A stretch of DNA of 64,000 nt, from contig NZ_PGSG01000119.1 in assembly GCF_002843305.1 (NCBI RefSeq), positions 297,798 through 361,797 on the forward strand, in the 5' to 3' direction. Below the pieces are notes generated by a model. The model saw only the letters and a program-made list of their open reading frames with translations. It had not been told where the DNA came from and did no database searches. Below, one piece after another: positions 26,434 through 35,300 of this stretch (positions are counted from its first letter, which is position 1; each line of letters begins with the position of its first letter). This stretch comes from Streptomyces barkulensis (GTDB lineage: Bacteria; Actinomycetota; Actinomycetes; Streptomycetales; Streptomycetaceae). The position numbers and the translations under genes are program-made.

Positions 26434-26709
26434 TCAGTCCTGCGTCGCGTCGTGGCCGGAGTCGGAGTCCTGCTGCCCGTCCTTGCTGACCTGCGTGGGC
26501 GGGTAGGTGTTCACGCTCGTTCCGTGCTTGCCGAGTTCAGCCGGCGTCATCTGTCCGCCCTCCCCAACCCACCGGCCGGTCTGTGTGGCCGGGTCGACGC
26601 CCGCGTACCGCCACGGTGACGAGGGAGAGCCGTTGCGCAGCGGAACCATACGGCGCAACCCCCACGGGGCCGGTGCGATGTCCTTCATACCTACGAGGTT
26701 CGTCTGCAA
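26434..26709 (-). CDS. tgmA: ATP-grasp-targeted RiPP (graspetide) precursor
   Basis: A 91-aa precursor. The leader carries APAPWGLRRMVPL, the PWGLRRM-type motif recognised in this precursor family, and a YAGVDPATQTGRW segment. The C-terminal core region (KHGTSVNTYPPTQVSK, then DGQQDSDSGHDATQD) is rich in Ser/Thr and Asp/Glu, the residues joined by the ligase. The start is TTG at 26709 with AAGGAGG only 4 nt before it; an in-frame ATG at 26688 would give a shorter leader. It is the first gene of the A-B-C cassette. Exact ring pattern cannot be predicted by eye. Confidence 0.85.
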   Translation of the reverse strand: MQTNLVGMKDIAPAPWGLRRMVPLRNGSPSSPWRYAGVDPATQTGRWVGEGGQMTPAELGKHGTSVNTYPPTQVSKDGQQDSDSGHDATQD

Positions 26710-26773
26710 GTTTCCTCCTTGGTCACTTCATAAGGTGGTGTCGCGCGAACTCCGCCCGACAGGAGCGGATGCA

Positions 26774-27121
26774 TCAGTCGCGGGGTGATCGGTGACGTCC
26801 TCCGAGCACGCCTGCGAGCAGGGTGCGCAGCGGGGAATGCGCGGTGAGTGCGACGGGCTGTACGGCGCGGTCGGCCGGTCGGTCCCGGTCGTGCGACTGG
26901 ATACGCGCCATGTGGTCGAGTTCCGCGATGCACGGGCCGCACGCGTACACGTCGCCCGTCGTACCGGGCGTGATCACGGACCCGACCCACAGCACGCGCA
27001 CGCCTTCCCGTCGGCAGTACAGCCAACAGGCGCCGGTCACCCACTGGTTCCCGTCGTCCGTCTGCGCGACGAGCGGCCATGCGTCGCACCATGTGCGCGC
27101 CATGGCCGGGGCGAAGGTCAT
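26774..27121 (-). CDS. Cys-containing small protein upstream of the graspetide cassette
   Basis: A 115-aa hypothetical protein. It has four cysteines besides the one in TWCDAW: two in GACWLYCRREG and two in YACGPCIAELDHMA, spaced like a possible zinc ribbon or Fe-S site. Trp-rich N-terminal sequence (ARTWCDAWPLVAQTDDGNQW) precedes them. The ATG overlaps the stop of the resolvase-like gene by 4 nt (27118-27121), so the two are coupled. I do not recognise the family; similar small Cys proteins occur beside XRE regulators in Streptomyces. Confidence 0.65.
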   Translation of the reverse strand: MTFAPAMARTWCDAWPLVAQTDDGNQWVTGACWLYCRREGVRVLWVGSVITPGTTGDVYACGPCIAELDHMARIQSHDRDRPADRAVQPVALTAHSPLRTLLAGVLGGRHRSPRD

Positions 27122-27585
27122 GCCGTGCCCCCGTTCACCCGAGCGAGTTCCAGGAAGCCTCCTGCCTTCTCGATCTCGCGCGCCACGTCGTCGTACTCCT
27201 GCGGAACGGGCGAGACCATCGAGCGCCACGCCGTGAGCACCGCCCCGGCCTCGCCGCTCCTGACGCACTCGACGGCCTGTCTCAAACCGTCACGCCCCTG
27301 CGGCGGCAGCAGCCCCACGCGCTCCTCGATCACTCCCGTGATCTCCCACCCGAACGCCTCGGCGTGCTTCGTGCACTCCTCGCGAGGGCCCGTGATGTCC
27401 GTGTTGGGAGCACCGCACAGATAGACCACGCAGCGGAACCGCTCGGTCCTCGCGGCCTCGGCGGACACGCCGGCCTCACCCGGCGCGACGCCCGCCGCCG
27501 CGTCCGCCAGTGACCGACGCAGCCGCAGTGCGCCTTCGGTTCGGCGGGCCCCGGATCGTTCCGGCCCGCTCTGGATACTGACCAT
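27118..27585 (-). CDS. Resolvase-N-like protein lacking the catalytic serine
   Basis: A 155-aa protein whose second half looks like a serine-recombinase N-terminal domain: CVVYLCGAPNTDITGPREEC, then KHAEAFGWEITGVIEERVGL, then RDGLRQAVECVRSGEAGAVL and AREIEKAGGFLEL. The position where resolvases carry the R-x-S nucleophile reads YLCGAPNTD, with no serine, and there is no DNA-binding C-terminal domain. It is therefore probably not a recombinase but a protein that keeps the fold. It is coupled by ATGA to the Cys protein gene and lies 94 nt after the XRE-TPR gene, suggesting a small conserved module. Confidence 0.65.
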   Translation of the reverse strand: MVSIQSGPERSGARRTEGALRLRRSLADAAAGVAPGEAGVSAEAARTERFRCVVYLCGAPNTDITGPREECTKHAEAFGWEITGVIEERVGLLPPQGRDGLRQAVECVRSGEAGAVLTAWRSMVSPVPQEYDDVAREIEKAGGFLELARVNGGTA

Positions 27586-27679
27586 GCGTCAATCGTGCTC
27601 GCCTAATGACACACAGTGAAGTGACGAGGCGTAGGACCTGACGATGTGGCCGGACCCCGACCCGTACGCTCCGTAGGAC

Positions 27680-28891
27680 TCAAGCGATCAAAGGCACGCC
27701 GATGAGTTCGCCGATGTTCCGTACGCGTGCGGTGGACACCTTCGCCAGACGCTTCCCGATGACACCGGGCAGCGCCTGGTGCCTGACCCACTCAGGAGCG
27801 TCGAGCCCTACCTCGATCAGCGTGTCTCCGGCCTGGTCGTGGAGACCGGCCGCGCACTGCGCGAGAGCGACATCGAGCCGGTAGCGGTTGCGGGCCACCT
27901 TCGACATGGACTTGGGAAGCTTCTTCATCTCCGGCTGACCGGCGAGTTTGAGTGCGCGCCCGTAGTCCTTCAGCGCGACGTGGATCCCGACGGCCTCGGT
28001 CTTCGCCGCCGTCGGACCGAAACTGGTCCCGTACAACTTCTCGTCCCGCCCCAGCCTCGCCGCCGCGGCGTGCGCCTGCGAGATGTAGTCGTCGGCCGCG
28101 CTCCTGTCCTCGCGCCTCGACGCCGCCACAGCCGCGGAGATCATCAGCCGCCCGTACGCGAGCAGCTGCGGGCGGGATCCGTTGCTGAACGACGGCTCGA
28201 TCGTCAGTGCCGCGCGCTCGGCCACAGCCACCGCCCGGGGCAACTTGGCACCCCGCAGATGGATCCATGACAGCGTGGACTCGAGCAGCGCCGTCATCAC
28301 AGGGTCGCCGACGTCCCCCGCGAGGTGTTTCGCCGACGTGAGCGCGCTCAGTGCGAGGTCGCGCTGCCCGAGTCCGTTCGAGCACGACGCGGCCACGCGG
28401 TACGTGCTCGCCAGGATCGATGCCAGTCGCTCGCGCTCGCTGCCGGTGGCACTGGCGTACCTGGCCTGTCCTTCCATGAGGACCTTCGAGGCGTAGCTGC
28501 TCACCTTGGCCGTGTCGCTCGCCCAGTAGGAGTCCCACGCGCGGTCGCGGGCTTCCCCCAGTTCCTCGACGGTGCTCGGGTCGTCGATGCCCTCCCACTC
28601 GCCGAGGGCGCTCTCGTGCACGGCATCGGACAGTTGGCGCAGCGCGGCACGGTCACCCCGGTCCATGCCCCGACGCGGCGCCTGCTGCCCCAGGATTACG
28701 GACACGTCCGTGTTCAGCGCATGGGCGAGCTTGAGCAAAGAGCCGACGGACAACTCCCCGCGGTCCTGCTCGGCTTTCTGCACCAGGGCGAGGGACAGCC
28801 CCGCCGCATCGGCGAGCCCCTGCTGTGTCAGATCGGAGCCTCGTAGGTGCTTGATGCGCTTACCGTTCGTCAGATCAGCCCAGCTGCTCAC
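27680..28891 (-). CDS. XRE-family HTH regulator with TPR-like domain
   Basis: A 403-aa regulator. The HTH lies at residues about 8-65 (KRIKHLRGSDLTQQGLADAA, then GLSLALVQKAEQDRGELS). The rest is helical with TPR-like repeats (for example ALTSAKHLAGDVGDPVMTAL and DDYISQAHAAAARLG). This type often couples peptide or metabolite sensing to transcription. Two GTG codons compete (28897 and 28891); 28891 is chosen because GGAG lies 5 nt before it. It heads a run of same-strand genes leading to the graspetide cassette and may control it. Confidence 0.85.
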   Translation of the reverse strand: MSSWADLTNGKRIKHLRGSDLTQQGLADAAGLSLALVQKAEQDRGELSVGSLLKLAHALNTDVSVILGQQAPRRGMDRGDRAALRQLSDAVHESALGEWEGIDDPSTVEELGEARDRAWDSYWASDTAKVSSYASKVLMEGQARYASATGSERERLASILASTYRVAASCSNGLGQRDLALSALTSAKHLAGDVGDPVMTALLESTLSWIHLRGAKLPRAVAVAERAALTIEPSFSNGSRPQLLAYGRLMISAAVAASRREDRSAADDYISQAHAAAARLGRDEKLYGTSFGPTAAKTEAVGIHVALKDYGRALKLAGQPEMKKLPKSMSKVARNRYRLDVALAQCAAGLHDQAGDTLIEVGLDAPEWVRHQALPGVIGKRLAKVSTARVRNIGELIGVPLIA

Positions 28892-29101
28892 GATCACTCC
28901 AGTGCGTTTGCTCCGGCTGCTGCTATCCGATGGTAGGTCCAGACGCCCGGGGCGGAACGGAACAGCCACGGAATCCGAGCGCACTCGGCCCAGCCCTCGC
29001 GGGGGACCCTTCCGTCTCACGGCCGGCCTTCAGCCCAAGCTTGGACCGCCCGGGAGGGAGACGACGACACTGCTGACGGACTTCCTGCGGGAGAGCGCGG
29101 C

Positions 29102-29662
29102 TCAGTAGACGTACAGCGCCGTGGTGTCGAGCACGGCGTCGATCGGTTCGCCCACCGGCACCGGTTCCCCGAACTCGCTCTCGCGCACGGCCCGGTAGCG
29201 CTCGCCCACCGGCTCGGAGTGCAGCAGGCAGACGCCCTTGACCGGATTCACGACCAGGTAGTGAGGAATCCCGGCCACCGCGTACTTCCCGACCTTCCGT
29301 TCCAGGTCGTTCTCGGGGTTGGACTCCGAGACGACCTCCGCGACGAGCAGCAGTTCGTCGGCCGGGAACTGCTTGAGCCGGGTCCCCCGGTAGGAGGGAC
29401 CGGCCACCGACACGTCGGGGCGCAGGAGGGTTCTCCCGTGCCACCCCCCGTAAACGGTGTCGACCTCGGTCATCACGCACCACCCGGGCATGAGCTGAGA
29501 GGCGACGGCGAGCACCATCTGCCCGCGAGCGCTGCTCGCCACGGCGTCGATACGGATTTCCCCGTCGATCATTTCGCCCCCGAGGTCCGGGAACGCGGCG
29601 TCGATCTCCTGGAACCGCCGCATCTCCTCGGACACCGCAGGGCCCTCCATCCGCGCCGTCAT
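29102..29662 (-). CDS. Uma2-family (PD-(D/E)XK-like) protein
   Basis: A 186-aa protein of the Uma2/DUF820 restriction-endonuclease-like fold, very common in Streptomyces. The core shows LRPDVSVAG, then LLLVAEVVSESNPENDLERK and YAVAGIPHYLVVNP; the Asp, Glu and Lys of these strands form the nuclease-like triad. Biological role is not established; many copies occur per genome. The ATG at 29662 has an AGAGGGGGG ribosome site. About 200 bp with no gene lie between it and the XRE regulator. Confidence 0.88.
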   Translation of the reverse strand: MTARMEGPAVSEEMRRFQEIDAAFPDLGGEMIDGEIRIDAVASSARGQMVLAVASQLMPGWCVMTEVDTVYGGWHGRTLLRPDVSVAGPSYRGTRLKQFPADELLLVAEVVSESNPENDLERKVGKYAVAGIPHYLVVNPVKGVCLLHSEPVGERYRAVRESEFGEPVPVGEPIDAVLDTTALYVY

Positions 29663-29682
29663 GATGCGCCCCCCTCTCACGC

Positions 29683-30690
29683 CTACCGGCCCGGAGCAGT
29701 GCCGCTGAGGGCGCCCGCACGGGAGTCACGCGGGTCGTCCGGCAAGCCCCGGCGCCGTCCTCGGGCCATGGCCGCGCGTACGGCGGCGGCCTTGCGGCGT
29801 ACGTCCACAGCCTGTGCGTCGTCCTGTGCGCCGCCGGAGCCGTCGCGGCGCTCCCCGCCCCGGCACTCCCGGCACAGTCCGCCGGGCAGGGCCTCCGGCC
29901 GGCCCGGCGCGCCGCACACCGTGCACTCCACCAGCCGCAGGGTGCGGCTGCGCACCGGCTGGGGCGGCGGGATCTTGTGCTCCAGCCGCCAGGCGGCCAC
30001 GGCGCGGGGCGAGTGCACGCCCTCGCCGGGCAGCCCGGCCGTCAGCGCCTCGACCACCTGCCGCTCCCCGGCGCCCCGGGCGAACCACTGGGCCACCAGT
30101 GGCGCCAGCTCCTCGCAGTCGGCCGCCGACAGGCCCATGCGCGGGTCGGCCTCCCCCAGTCGCGCCAGCGTCCCGTACGCCCGCGACCGCTCCGGCCGCT
30201 CCGGCCGTTCCTGTGCGGCGTCCGGCTCCGGAGGCGTACCCGCCGGGGCGGCGTCCTCCTTCGGAGCGGCCTTCCCGGCGGTCTCCCGGACGGCCCCCGG
30301 TTCGGCGGACTCCGTCTCCGCGAAGAAGCCCGCCCACCAGGTGTCGGAGCGCGGGACGCGCGAGAAGTACGTCCGCGTCACCCACTGGCCGCACCCCGGC
30401 GGACGCTCCCGCACCCGCCTGAGATGCCCGGCCGCCGACATCTGCCGGAGCGCGGTGCCGACCGCCTGCTGGCCGTAGGGCAGCCGCGCGGCCAGCGCCT
30501 TGATGGAGATGTCGGCGCCCTCGGGCAGCCGGTCGATGTACGCGGCGACGGCCGCGGTCCGGGGCCTCAGCTCCGCGAAGTCGTCCTTGCGGCGCGGCCG
30601 TTGTCCTGGGACATGCCGTTTTCCGTAGCCGGAAACGGCCATCGGATGCTCGCCGGAGGACGCGAAAAAGCTACAGTGGCTCTCAGCCAT
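29683..30690 (-). CDS. Winged-helix DNA-binding protein with C-terminal zinc ribbon
   Basis: A 335-aa protein. Residues about 40-110 look like a winged helix (RTAAVAAYIDRLPEGADISI, then KALAARLPYGQQAVGTALRQ, then MSAAGHLRRVRERP). A Pro/Glu/Arg-rich linker follows. The C-terminal third contains a CxxC...CxxC zinc ribbon (VECTVCGAPGRP and GGLCRECRGG) and ends with a basic tail. Such proteins recur in Streptomyces beside mobile or accessory genes, without known role. The start ATG at 30690 has AAGGAA nine bases before it; ATG at 30642 is the alternative. Confidence 0.7.
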   Translation of the reverse strand: MAESHCSFFASSGEHPMAVSGYGKRHVPGQRPRRKDDFAELRPRTAAVAAYIDRLPEGADISIKALAARLPYGQQAVGTALRQMSAAGHLRRVRERPPGCGQWVTRTYFSRVPRSDTWWAGFFAETESAEPGAVRETAGKAAPKEDAAPAGTPPEPDAAQERPERPERSRAYGTLARLGEADPRMGLSAADCEELAPLVAQWFARGAGERQVVEALTAGLPGEGVHSPRAVAAWRLEHKIPPPQPVRSRTLRLVECTVCGAPGRPEALPGGLCRECRGGERRDGSGGAQDDAQAVDVRRKAAAVRAAMARGRRRGLPDDPRDSRAGALSGTAPGR

Positions 30691-30729
30691 GGGATCGGGT
30701 TCCTTAAGCCTTGTCGATCTCGTTGGTCA

Positions 30730-30765
30730 GGCCCCCGGAGGTGTTGCGAGCACCTGTCGGGGGCC
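30730..30765. repeat. Imperfect hairpin upstream of the winged-helix gene
   Basis: GGCCCCCGGAGGTG and CACCTGTCGGGGGCC form an almost continuous stem around a 7-nt loop. It lies 40 nt before the minus-strand start at 30690, in the 263-bp divergent region with the NUDIX gene. It may act as a 5'-leader structure or upstream terminator. Confidence 0.45.
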
Positions 30766-30953
30766 GTTGCTTGTGCGGGACGCAACTCTGCATCGCCACG
30801 CCGAAGCGTGGCGCTCCGGTCACCAAAAGTCAACTCGCCTGCTCACGGCCTCACTCGCGGAGGGAGGGCGGGTGGGTCTGCGACCCACCCGTTCCACCGA
30901 TAGAGCGCTCGGATCCCGCGTCCCGGAACCCGAGATCCGGTAGGAGTAGGGGC

Positions 30954-31493
30954 ATGACCTCCACCAGTGACGAGCCCGCCGGACTGCCGTTCCCGATGCC
31001 GCAGGCCGAGTATCTGGCCACCCTGCCCAAGGCCACCGTCTACGCCTGCGTGTACTTCACCGACACACGCGGGCGGCCGGTGCAGCTGCGTTCGGTGTAC
31101 GGCAGGCGGCTGTGGCAGATCCCGGGCGGCAACATGGACCCGGGCGAGGACCCGTTCCAGGCGGCGGTGCGGGAGACGTACGAGGAGACCGGGCTGCGGA
31201 TCGAGGGCCCGCGCCCGCTGCTGCTGGTGCACTACCTCCGCTCCGACCCGGCCGAGGCACCGCTGGCGAAGGTCGGCTTCTGCTTCGACGGCGGCACGCT
31301 GAGCGACGAGGAGATCGCCTCCATCCGGCTGGACCCGGATGAGCACGACCGCTGGGCGGTGGAGGAGTGGCACGTCTGGGAGCGGCTGATGACGCCCGAG
31401 GGCTACCGGCGGCTTGCCGCCCTCGCCGAGGCCCGCCGCACCGGCCGGGCGTCCCTGCTGCTGAGCGAGCCGATCCTCAGGGGGCCGGCGTGA
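30954..31493 (+). CDS. NUDIX hydrolase
   Basis: A 179-aa hydrolase with an intact Nudix box, GGNMDPGEDPFQAAVRETYE followed by ETGLRI, giving the metal-binding REXXEE. Such enzymes split nucleoside diphosphates linked to another group; substrate is unknown. The ATG at 30954 follows TAGGAGTAGGGGC. Its stop overlaps the start of the downstream methyltransferase gene (GTGA), so both form an operon. Confidence 0.92.
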   Translation: MTSTSDEPAGLPFPMPQAEYLATLPKATVYACVYFTDTRGRPVQLRSVYGRRLWQIPGGNMDPGEDPFQAAVRETYEETGLRIEGPRPLLLVHYLRSDPAEAPLAKVGFCFDGGTLSDEEIASIRLDPDEHDRWAVEEWHVWERLMTPEGYRRLAALAEARRTGRASLLLSEPILRGPA

Positions 31494-32287
31494 CGAGCGG
31501 GCCGGTGCCCGCGGCGGGCTCGGACCGGGCCGGGCGCTCCGGGGCGTCGGTCGACCGCGCCTACTGCGATCCCGCTCTGGCCGCCCTGTACGACGCGCTC
31601 AACCCGTGGGGGCCGGGTGACGACTTCTACCTGGAGCCGGTGATGTCCGCCGCCTCGGTGCTGGACGTCGGGTGCGGTACGGGCGCGCTGCTGCGCCGCG
31701 CGCGGGAGGCCGGGCACGGCGGGCGACTGTGCGGACTCGATCCGGCCGCCGCGATGCTGGGCTGTGCGCGGCGGGAGGCGGCGCGGTCGGGGGCCGGGGT
31801 GGAGTGGGTGCTCGGGGATCTGGGATCGGCCCGCTGGGAGGGGGAGTTCGAGCTGGTGGTGATGACCGGGCACGCCTTCCAGGTGCTGCTGGAGGACGGT
31901 GAGGTGCGTACCGCCCTGGCCGCCGTGCGGGCGGCGCTGGCCGGCGGCGGACGCTTCGCGTTCGAGACCCGCAACCCGGCCGCCCGGCCGTGGGAGCGCT
32001 GGACTCCGGAGCATGCGGTCGAGGTGGTGGACGGCACGGGCGCGGCGGTACGGGTCGCGCACGAGGTCCAGGAGCCGGTGGCGGGCGACACCGTCCGCTT
32101 CACCACGACCTTCACCGGCCCCGGCTGGGAGCGGGCCAGTCACAGCGAGCTGAGGTTCTGGGACGCGGAGGCGCTCGACGGCCTCCTGGCCGGGGCCGGG
32201 CTGACGGTCGTGGAACGGTACGGGGACTGGGGGCGGGGCCCGCTGACGGACTCCAGCCCGGAGATCGTCACCGTCGCGCGGCGCTGA
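31490..32287 (+). CDS. Class I SAM-dependent methyltransferase
   Basis: A 265-aa protein with motif I VLDVGCGTGALLRRA, motif II CGLDPAAAML, motif IV-like FELVVMTGHAFQVL and post-I AGGGRFAFETRNP. The N-terminal DRAYCDPALAALYDALNPWG and the C-terminal FWDAEALDGLLAGAGLTVVE match methyltransferase family members of unknown substrate. The GTG start overlaps the NUDIX stop by 4 nt. The pair may act in a small detoxification or nucleotide pathway, but nothing in the sequence specifies it. Confidence 0.85.
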   Translation: MTSGPVPAAGSDRAGRSGASVDRAYCDPALAALYDALNPWGPGDDFYLEPVMSAASVLDVGCGTGALLRRAREAGHGGRLCGLDPAAAMLGCARREAARSGAGVEWVLGDLGSARWEGEFELVVMTGHAFQVLLEDGEVRTALAAVRAALAGGGRFAFETRNPAARPWERWTPEHAVEVVDGTGAAVRVAHEVQEPVAGDTVRFTTTFTGPGWERASHSELRFWDAEALDGLLAGAGLTVVERYGDWGRGPLTDSSPEIVTVARR

Positions 32288-32350
32288 CGGGGCTGACGGG
32301 GCGGGCGGCCCCTGGGCCCCGCCGGCCCGGGGCCCAGGGGCGGCCGGATG

Positions 32351-35300
32351 TCAGTCGAACCAGCGGTCGCGGGCCAGTTCGGCGACCCGGGAGGGGTCCT
32401 CCAGCAGGGCGGCGGCCTCGAAGCGGCGCGGCCACTGGCCGGCCGCCCAGGCCAGGCCGGCCGCGACGCCCTCGACGGTGGCGGCGTGGAGGGTGCCGTC
32501 GGGGGTGAGCCGCCAGTCCAGTTCCACGCCGGCGAGGACGAGTTCGTCGTGCTCGACGTAGTCGGCCGGGGCGCCGGGCAGCAGGACGCGCACCGCGTCG
32601 GGCACCTCGCGCACCTCGCCCGCCCCGGCATCCGGGGCGGGCAGGGTCGCGCCGACGGCCTCGCTGAGGCGGCGTACGTCGAGGACGGCGGCCAGGGAGG
32701 CGGCCAGGGCCGGGCGTACCGGGAGCAGGGGGCGGCCGGTGGCCAGGGGCAGCAGGTCGGGGGCGTCGGCGACCAGCGCGTCGGCGGCGTCCACCAGGCG
32801 TACCTCGCCGTCGGCCACGGCGCGCAGTTCGTCCGGCAGGGTGACCTCGTCCGGGTCCAGCTCGGCCAGGAGGGTGTACAGGCCGTGGAGTTGGGCGGGC
32901 GTGACGGGCAGGTCGGGGTCGGCGAGGCGGCCCAGGAGTTCGGAGGCGCCGCCGGGTTCGTCCAGCAGGGCGGCGGCGGAGGTTCGGATGCCCAGGGCGC
33001 GCAGCACCTGCTCGTCCAGTTCGGCGGTGGCGGCGGGCGCCTCCTCGTACAGGCCGGCCAGCAGCGGGTCGCCGCCGGCCGCGCGCAGTCCGGCGGGGCG
33101 GCGGCCGTCCAGGACGGGGTGGTCGCGCAGCCACCAGGCGGTGTAGGGGCGGACGGTCCGGACCGTGCCGTCGGGCAGCAGGACGCGCACCGGGGTGGTG
33201 AGCGCGTCGCGCAGCGGGGGGCGGGAGAGCATCCGCAGGGCCTGCGGCCAGTGGTCGTCGTCGACGAGGTCCAGGTCACGTACGGCGAGCAGTTCGGAGA
33301 CCACCGGCGGGACGGGCGTCTCGGGCAGGGTGTCGAGGACGTCCTCGCACCACACGTCGACGGCGTCGGCCAGGCCCGGGTCGTCGGGCTCGGGGAAGTC
33401 GGTGTCGCGGGGCTCGAGTTCGTCCGGGTCCAGGACGACGTCGGTGGCGCGCACCAGGGCGAAGTCGGCGAGCACGCCGGCCGCGGCGAGGGTCTCCTCG
33501 CCCCACCGCTCTGCCAGTTCGGCGTCGCAGGCGGGCAGTTCGCCCTCGCGGACGACGCGCTCGAAGGCGCTGCCGGGGAAGACGAGTTCGGCGGCCGGGG
33601 CGAGTTCGCCGTCCTCGTCGGGGAGGGCGAGGGCGCCCAGCCAGGGCTCGTCGCCGGGCGAGAGGCGTGCGTCGCGGACGAGGGCGAGGACGGTGTCGGC
33701 CAGTTCCTCGGCGTCCAGGGGGCCGCCGTCCTCGTCCCCGTCGCCGTACCAGCTCTCCTCGGCCTCCAGCGAGGCGGCGACGGCCGCCCGCACCTGCGGG
33801 GTGGTGAGCACCGCGCGGGGTGTGGCGGGGGTGGCGCCCAGCTTCTCCAGCAGGGGGTGGGCGGCGTCGGGGTGGGCGACCTTCAGGCCGAGGCGGGTCA
33901 GGGAGCCGGCGCCCGTGGTGTCGGGCAGCGGCAGCAGCACCCGGCGCGGTCCGATGGTGGTGCGGCCGTCGGCCAGGGGGACGGGCAGGCCGGTGAGCCG
34001 GTCGGGGTCGGTGCCGGCGAGGGAGTCGTACAGCCGCCGCCACCAGGACGGGTCCCGTTCCACGCCGGCCAGCCGGTCGATCAGCTCGCCCAGCGGCACC
34101 CGGGGGACGCCGAGGGTGCGCAGCTCGGTGCGGCGCTCCAGTCCGGCGGGCAGCAGGGCGGGGAACAGCTCGGCCAGGACGGCGACCGTGCCTGCCCCGG
34201 CGCCCTCGGCGATCTCGGCGTCGGCGGGGCGCAGTGCGTGGGGCTCGCCGCTGTCGTCGTCGGTGGCGGCGCTCGCCAGGAAGGGGGTGCGCCGCAGGCG
34301 CTCCAGGACCAGGCGGCGCAGCTCTCCGTCGAGTTCGGCCCTGCCCAGGGGGCCGGGCACGAGGTCGAGGGTGCCGGTGGTGACCGGCCGCCAGTCGCGC
34401 AGCGCGGTGGCGTAGACGTCGGCGGCGCGCTCCAGCAGGAAGTCGGCCAGCGGTCCGGGTGCGATGTGGCGGCGGGTGGGGTCCAGCGGGAAGGAGGCGA
34501 TGAGCAGGGCGGGCAGGCCGATCGGCTCGTCGGTGGGGGTGGGGGCGTGGACGACGGGCACGGTGCGGGCGGGGGTGGGGGCGCCGTCGGCGTCGACGGG
34601 TACGGCCCAGGTGACCGACCAGTACGGCCGCCGCCGCTCCTCGACGGGGCGGTCGGCGAGCAGGGCGGGGTCGGTGCGTCCGGCGTCGGCGGCCACGCGC
34701 CAGCGGGTGGCGCCCTCGCCCCCGGCACCGGCTGCGCCGCTGTCCTCGACCACGACGTAGGCGCCGTCCTGGCGGCGGGTGAGCGTGCGCACCCCGCCGT
34801 CGGTCTCGATGACGACCTCGGTCAGGCCGGGGAGGGTGAGCAGCAGGGCGTCGTCGACCGCGGTGAGCAGCCGGGCGGCCAGTTCCTCGGCGGCGCCGTC
34901 GCGCAGCGGCAGCACGACGGCCGTGTCGTAGCCCTGGGGGGCGGCGCCCTGGGCGGGCATCGGCAGGCGCAGCAGGGGGACGTGGCCCTCGCGGCGGCGC
35001 AGCTCGTCGGCGAGGCCGGGGTGGTGGGCGGCGGCCTCGGCGGCCATCTCGCGGGCCTCGGCCAGCGACCAGCGGGCGCCGCCGGTGCGGCAGACGATGG
35101 CGGGTTCGTCGCTGACGGCCAGGACGGCGGCGAAGCCGACGCCGAAGCGGCCGACGGGGCCCGCCTGGGGCCCGCCCGGTCCACCCGGTCCACCCGGCGC
35201 CTCCGGTGCGCCCGGTCCCTGAGGCGTCTCGTCGTCGCGTTTGGCGGAGGCGCGCAGGGTGGACAGGGACTCCACGCCGGCCGCGTCCAGGGGCGCCCCG

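Noticed and set aside
27118..27585. Active site-specific recombinase and mobile element at the graspetide locus
   Set aside because: The catalytic serine and DNA-binding domain are missing, and no att-like repeats or other mobility genes were seen around it.
28925..29108. Plus-strand frame ending GRETTTLLTDFLRESAAQ just before the Uma2 gene end
   Set aside because: The last residues look protein-like, but the frame upstream runs antisense through the XRE gene and has no start or ribosome site near; too little to call a gene fragment.
30711..30943. Short frames between the winged-helix and NUDIX genes
   Set aside because: They run through the hairpin and promoter region, lack ribosome sites and have no recognisable domain.
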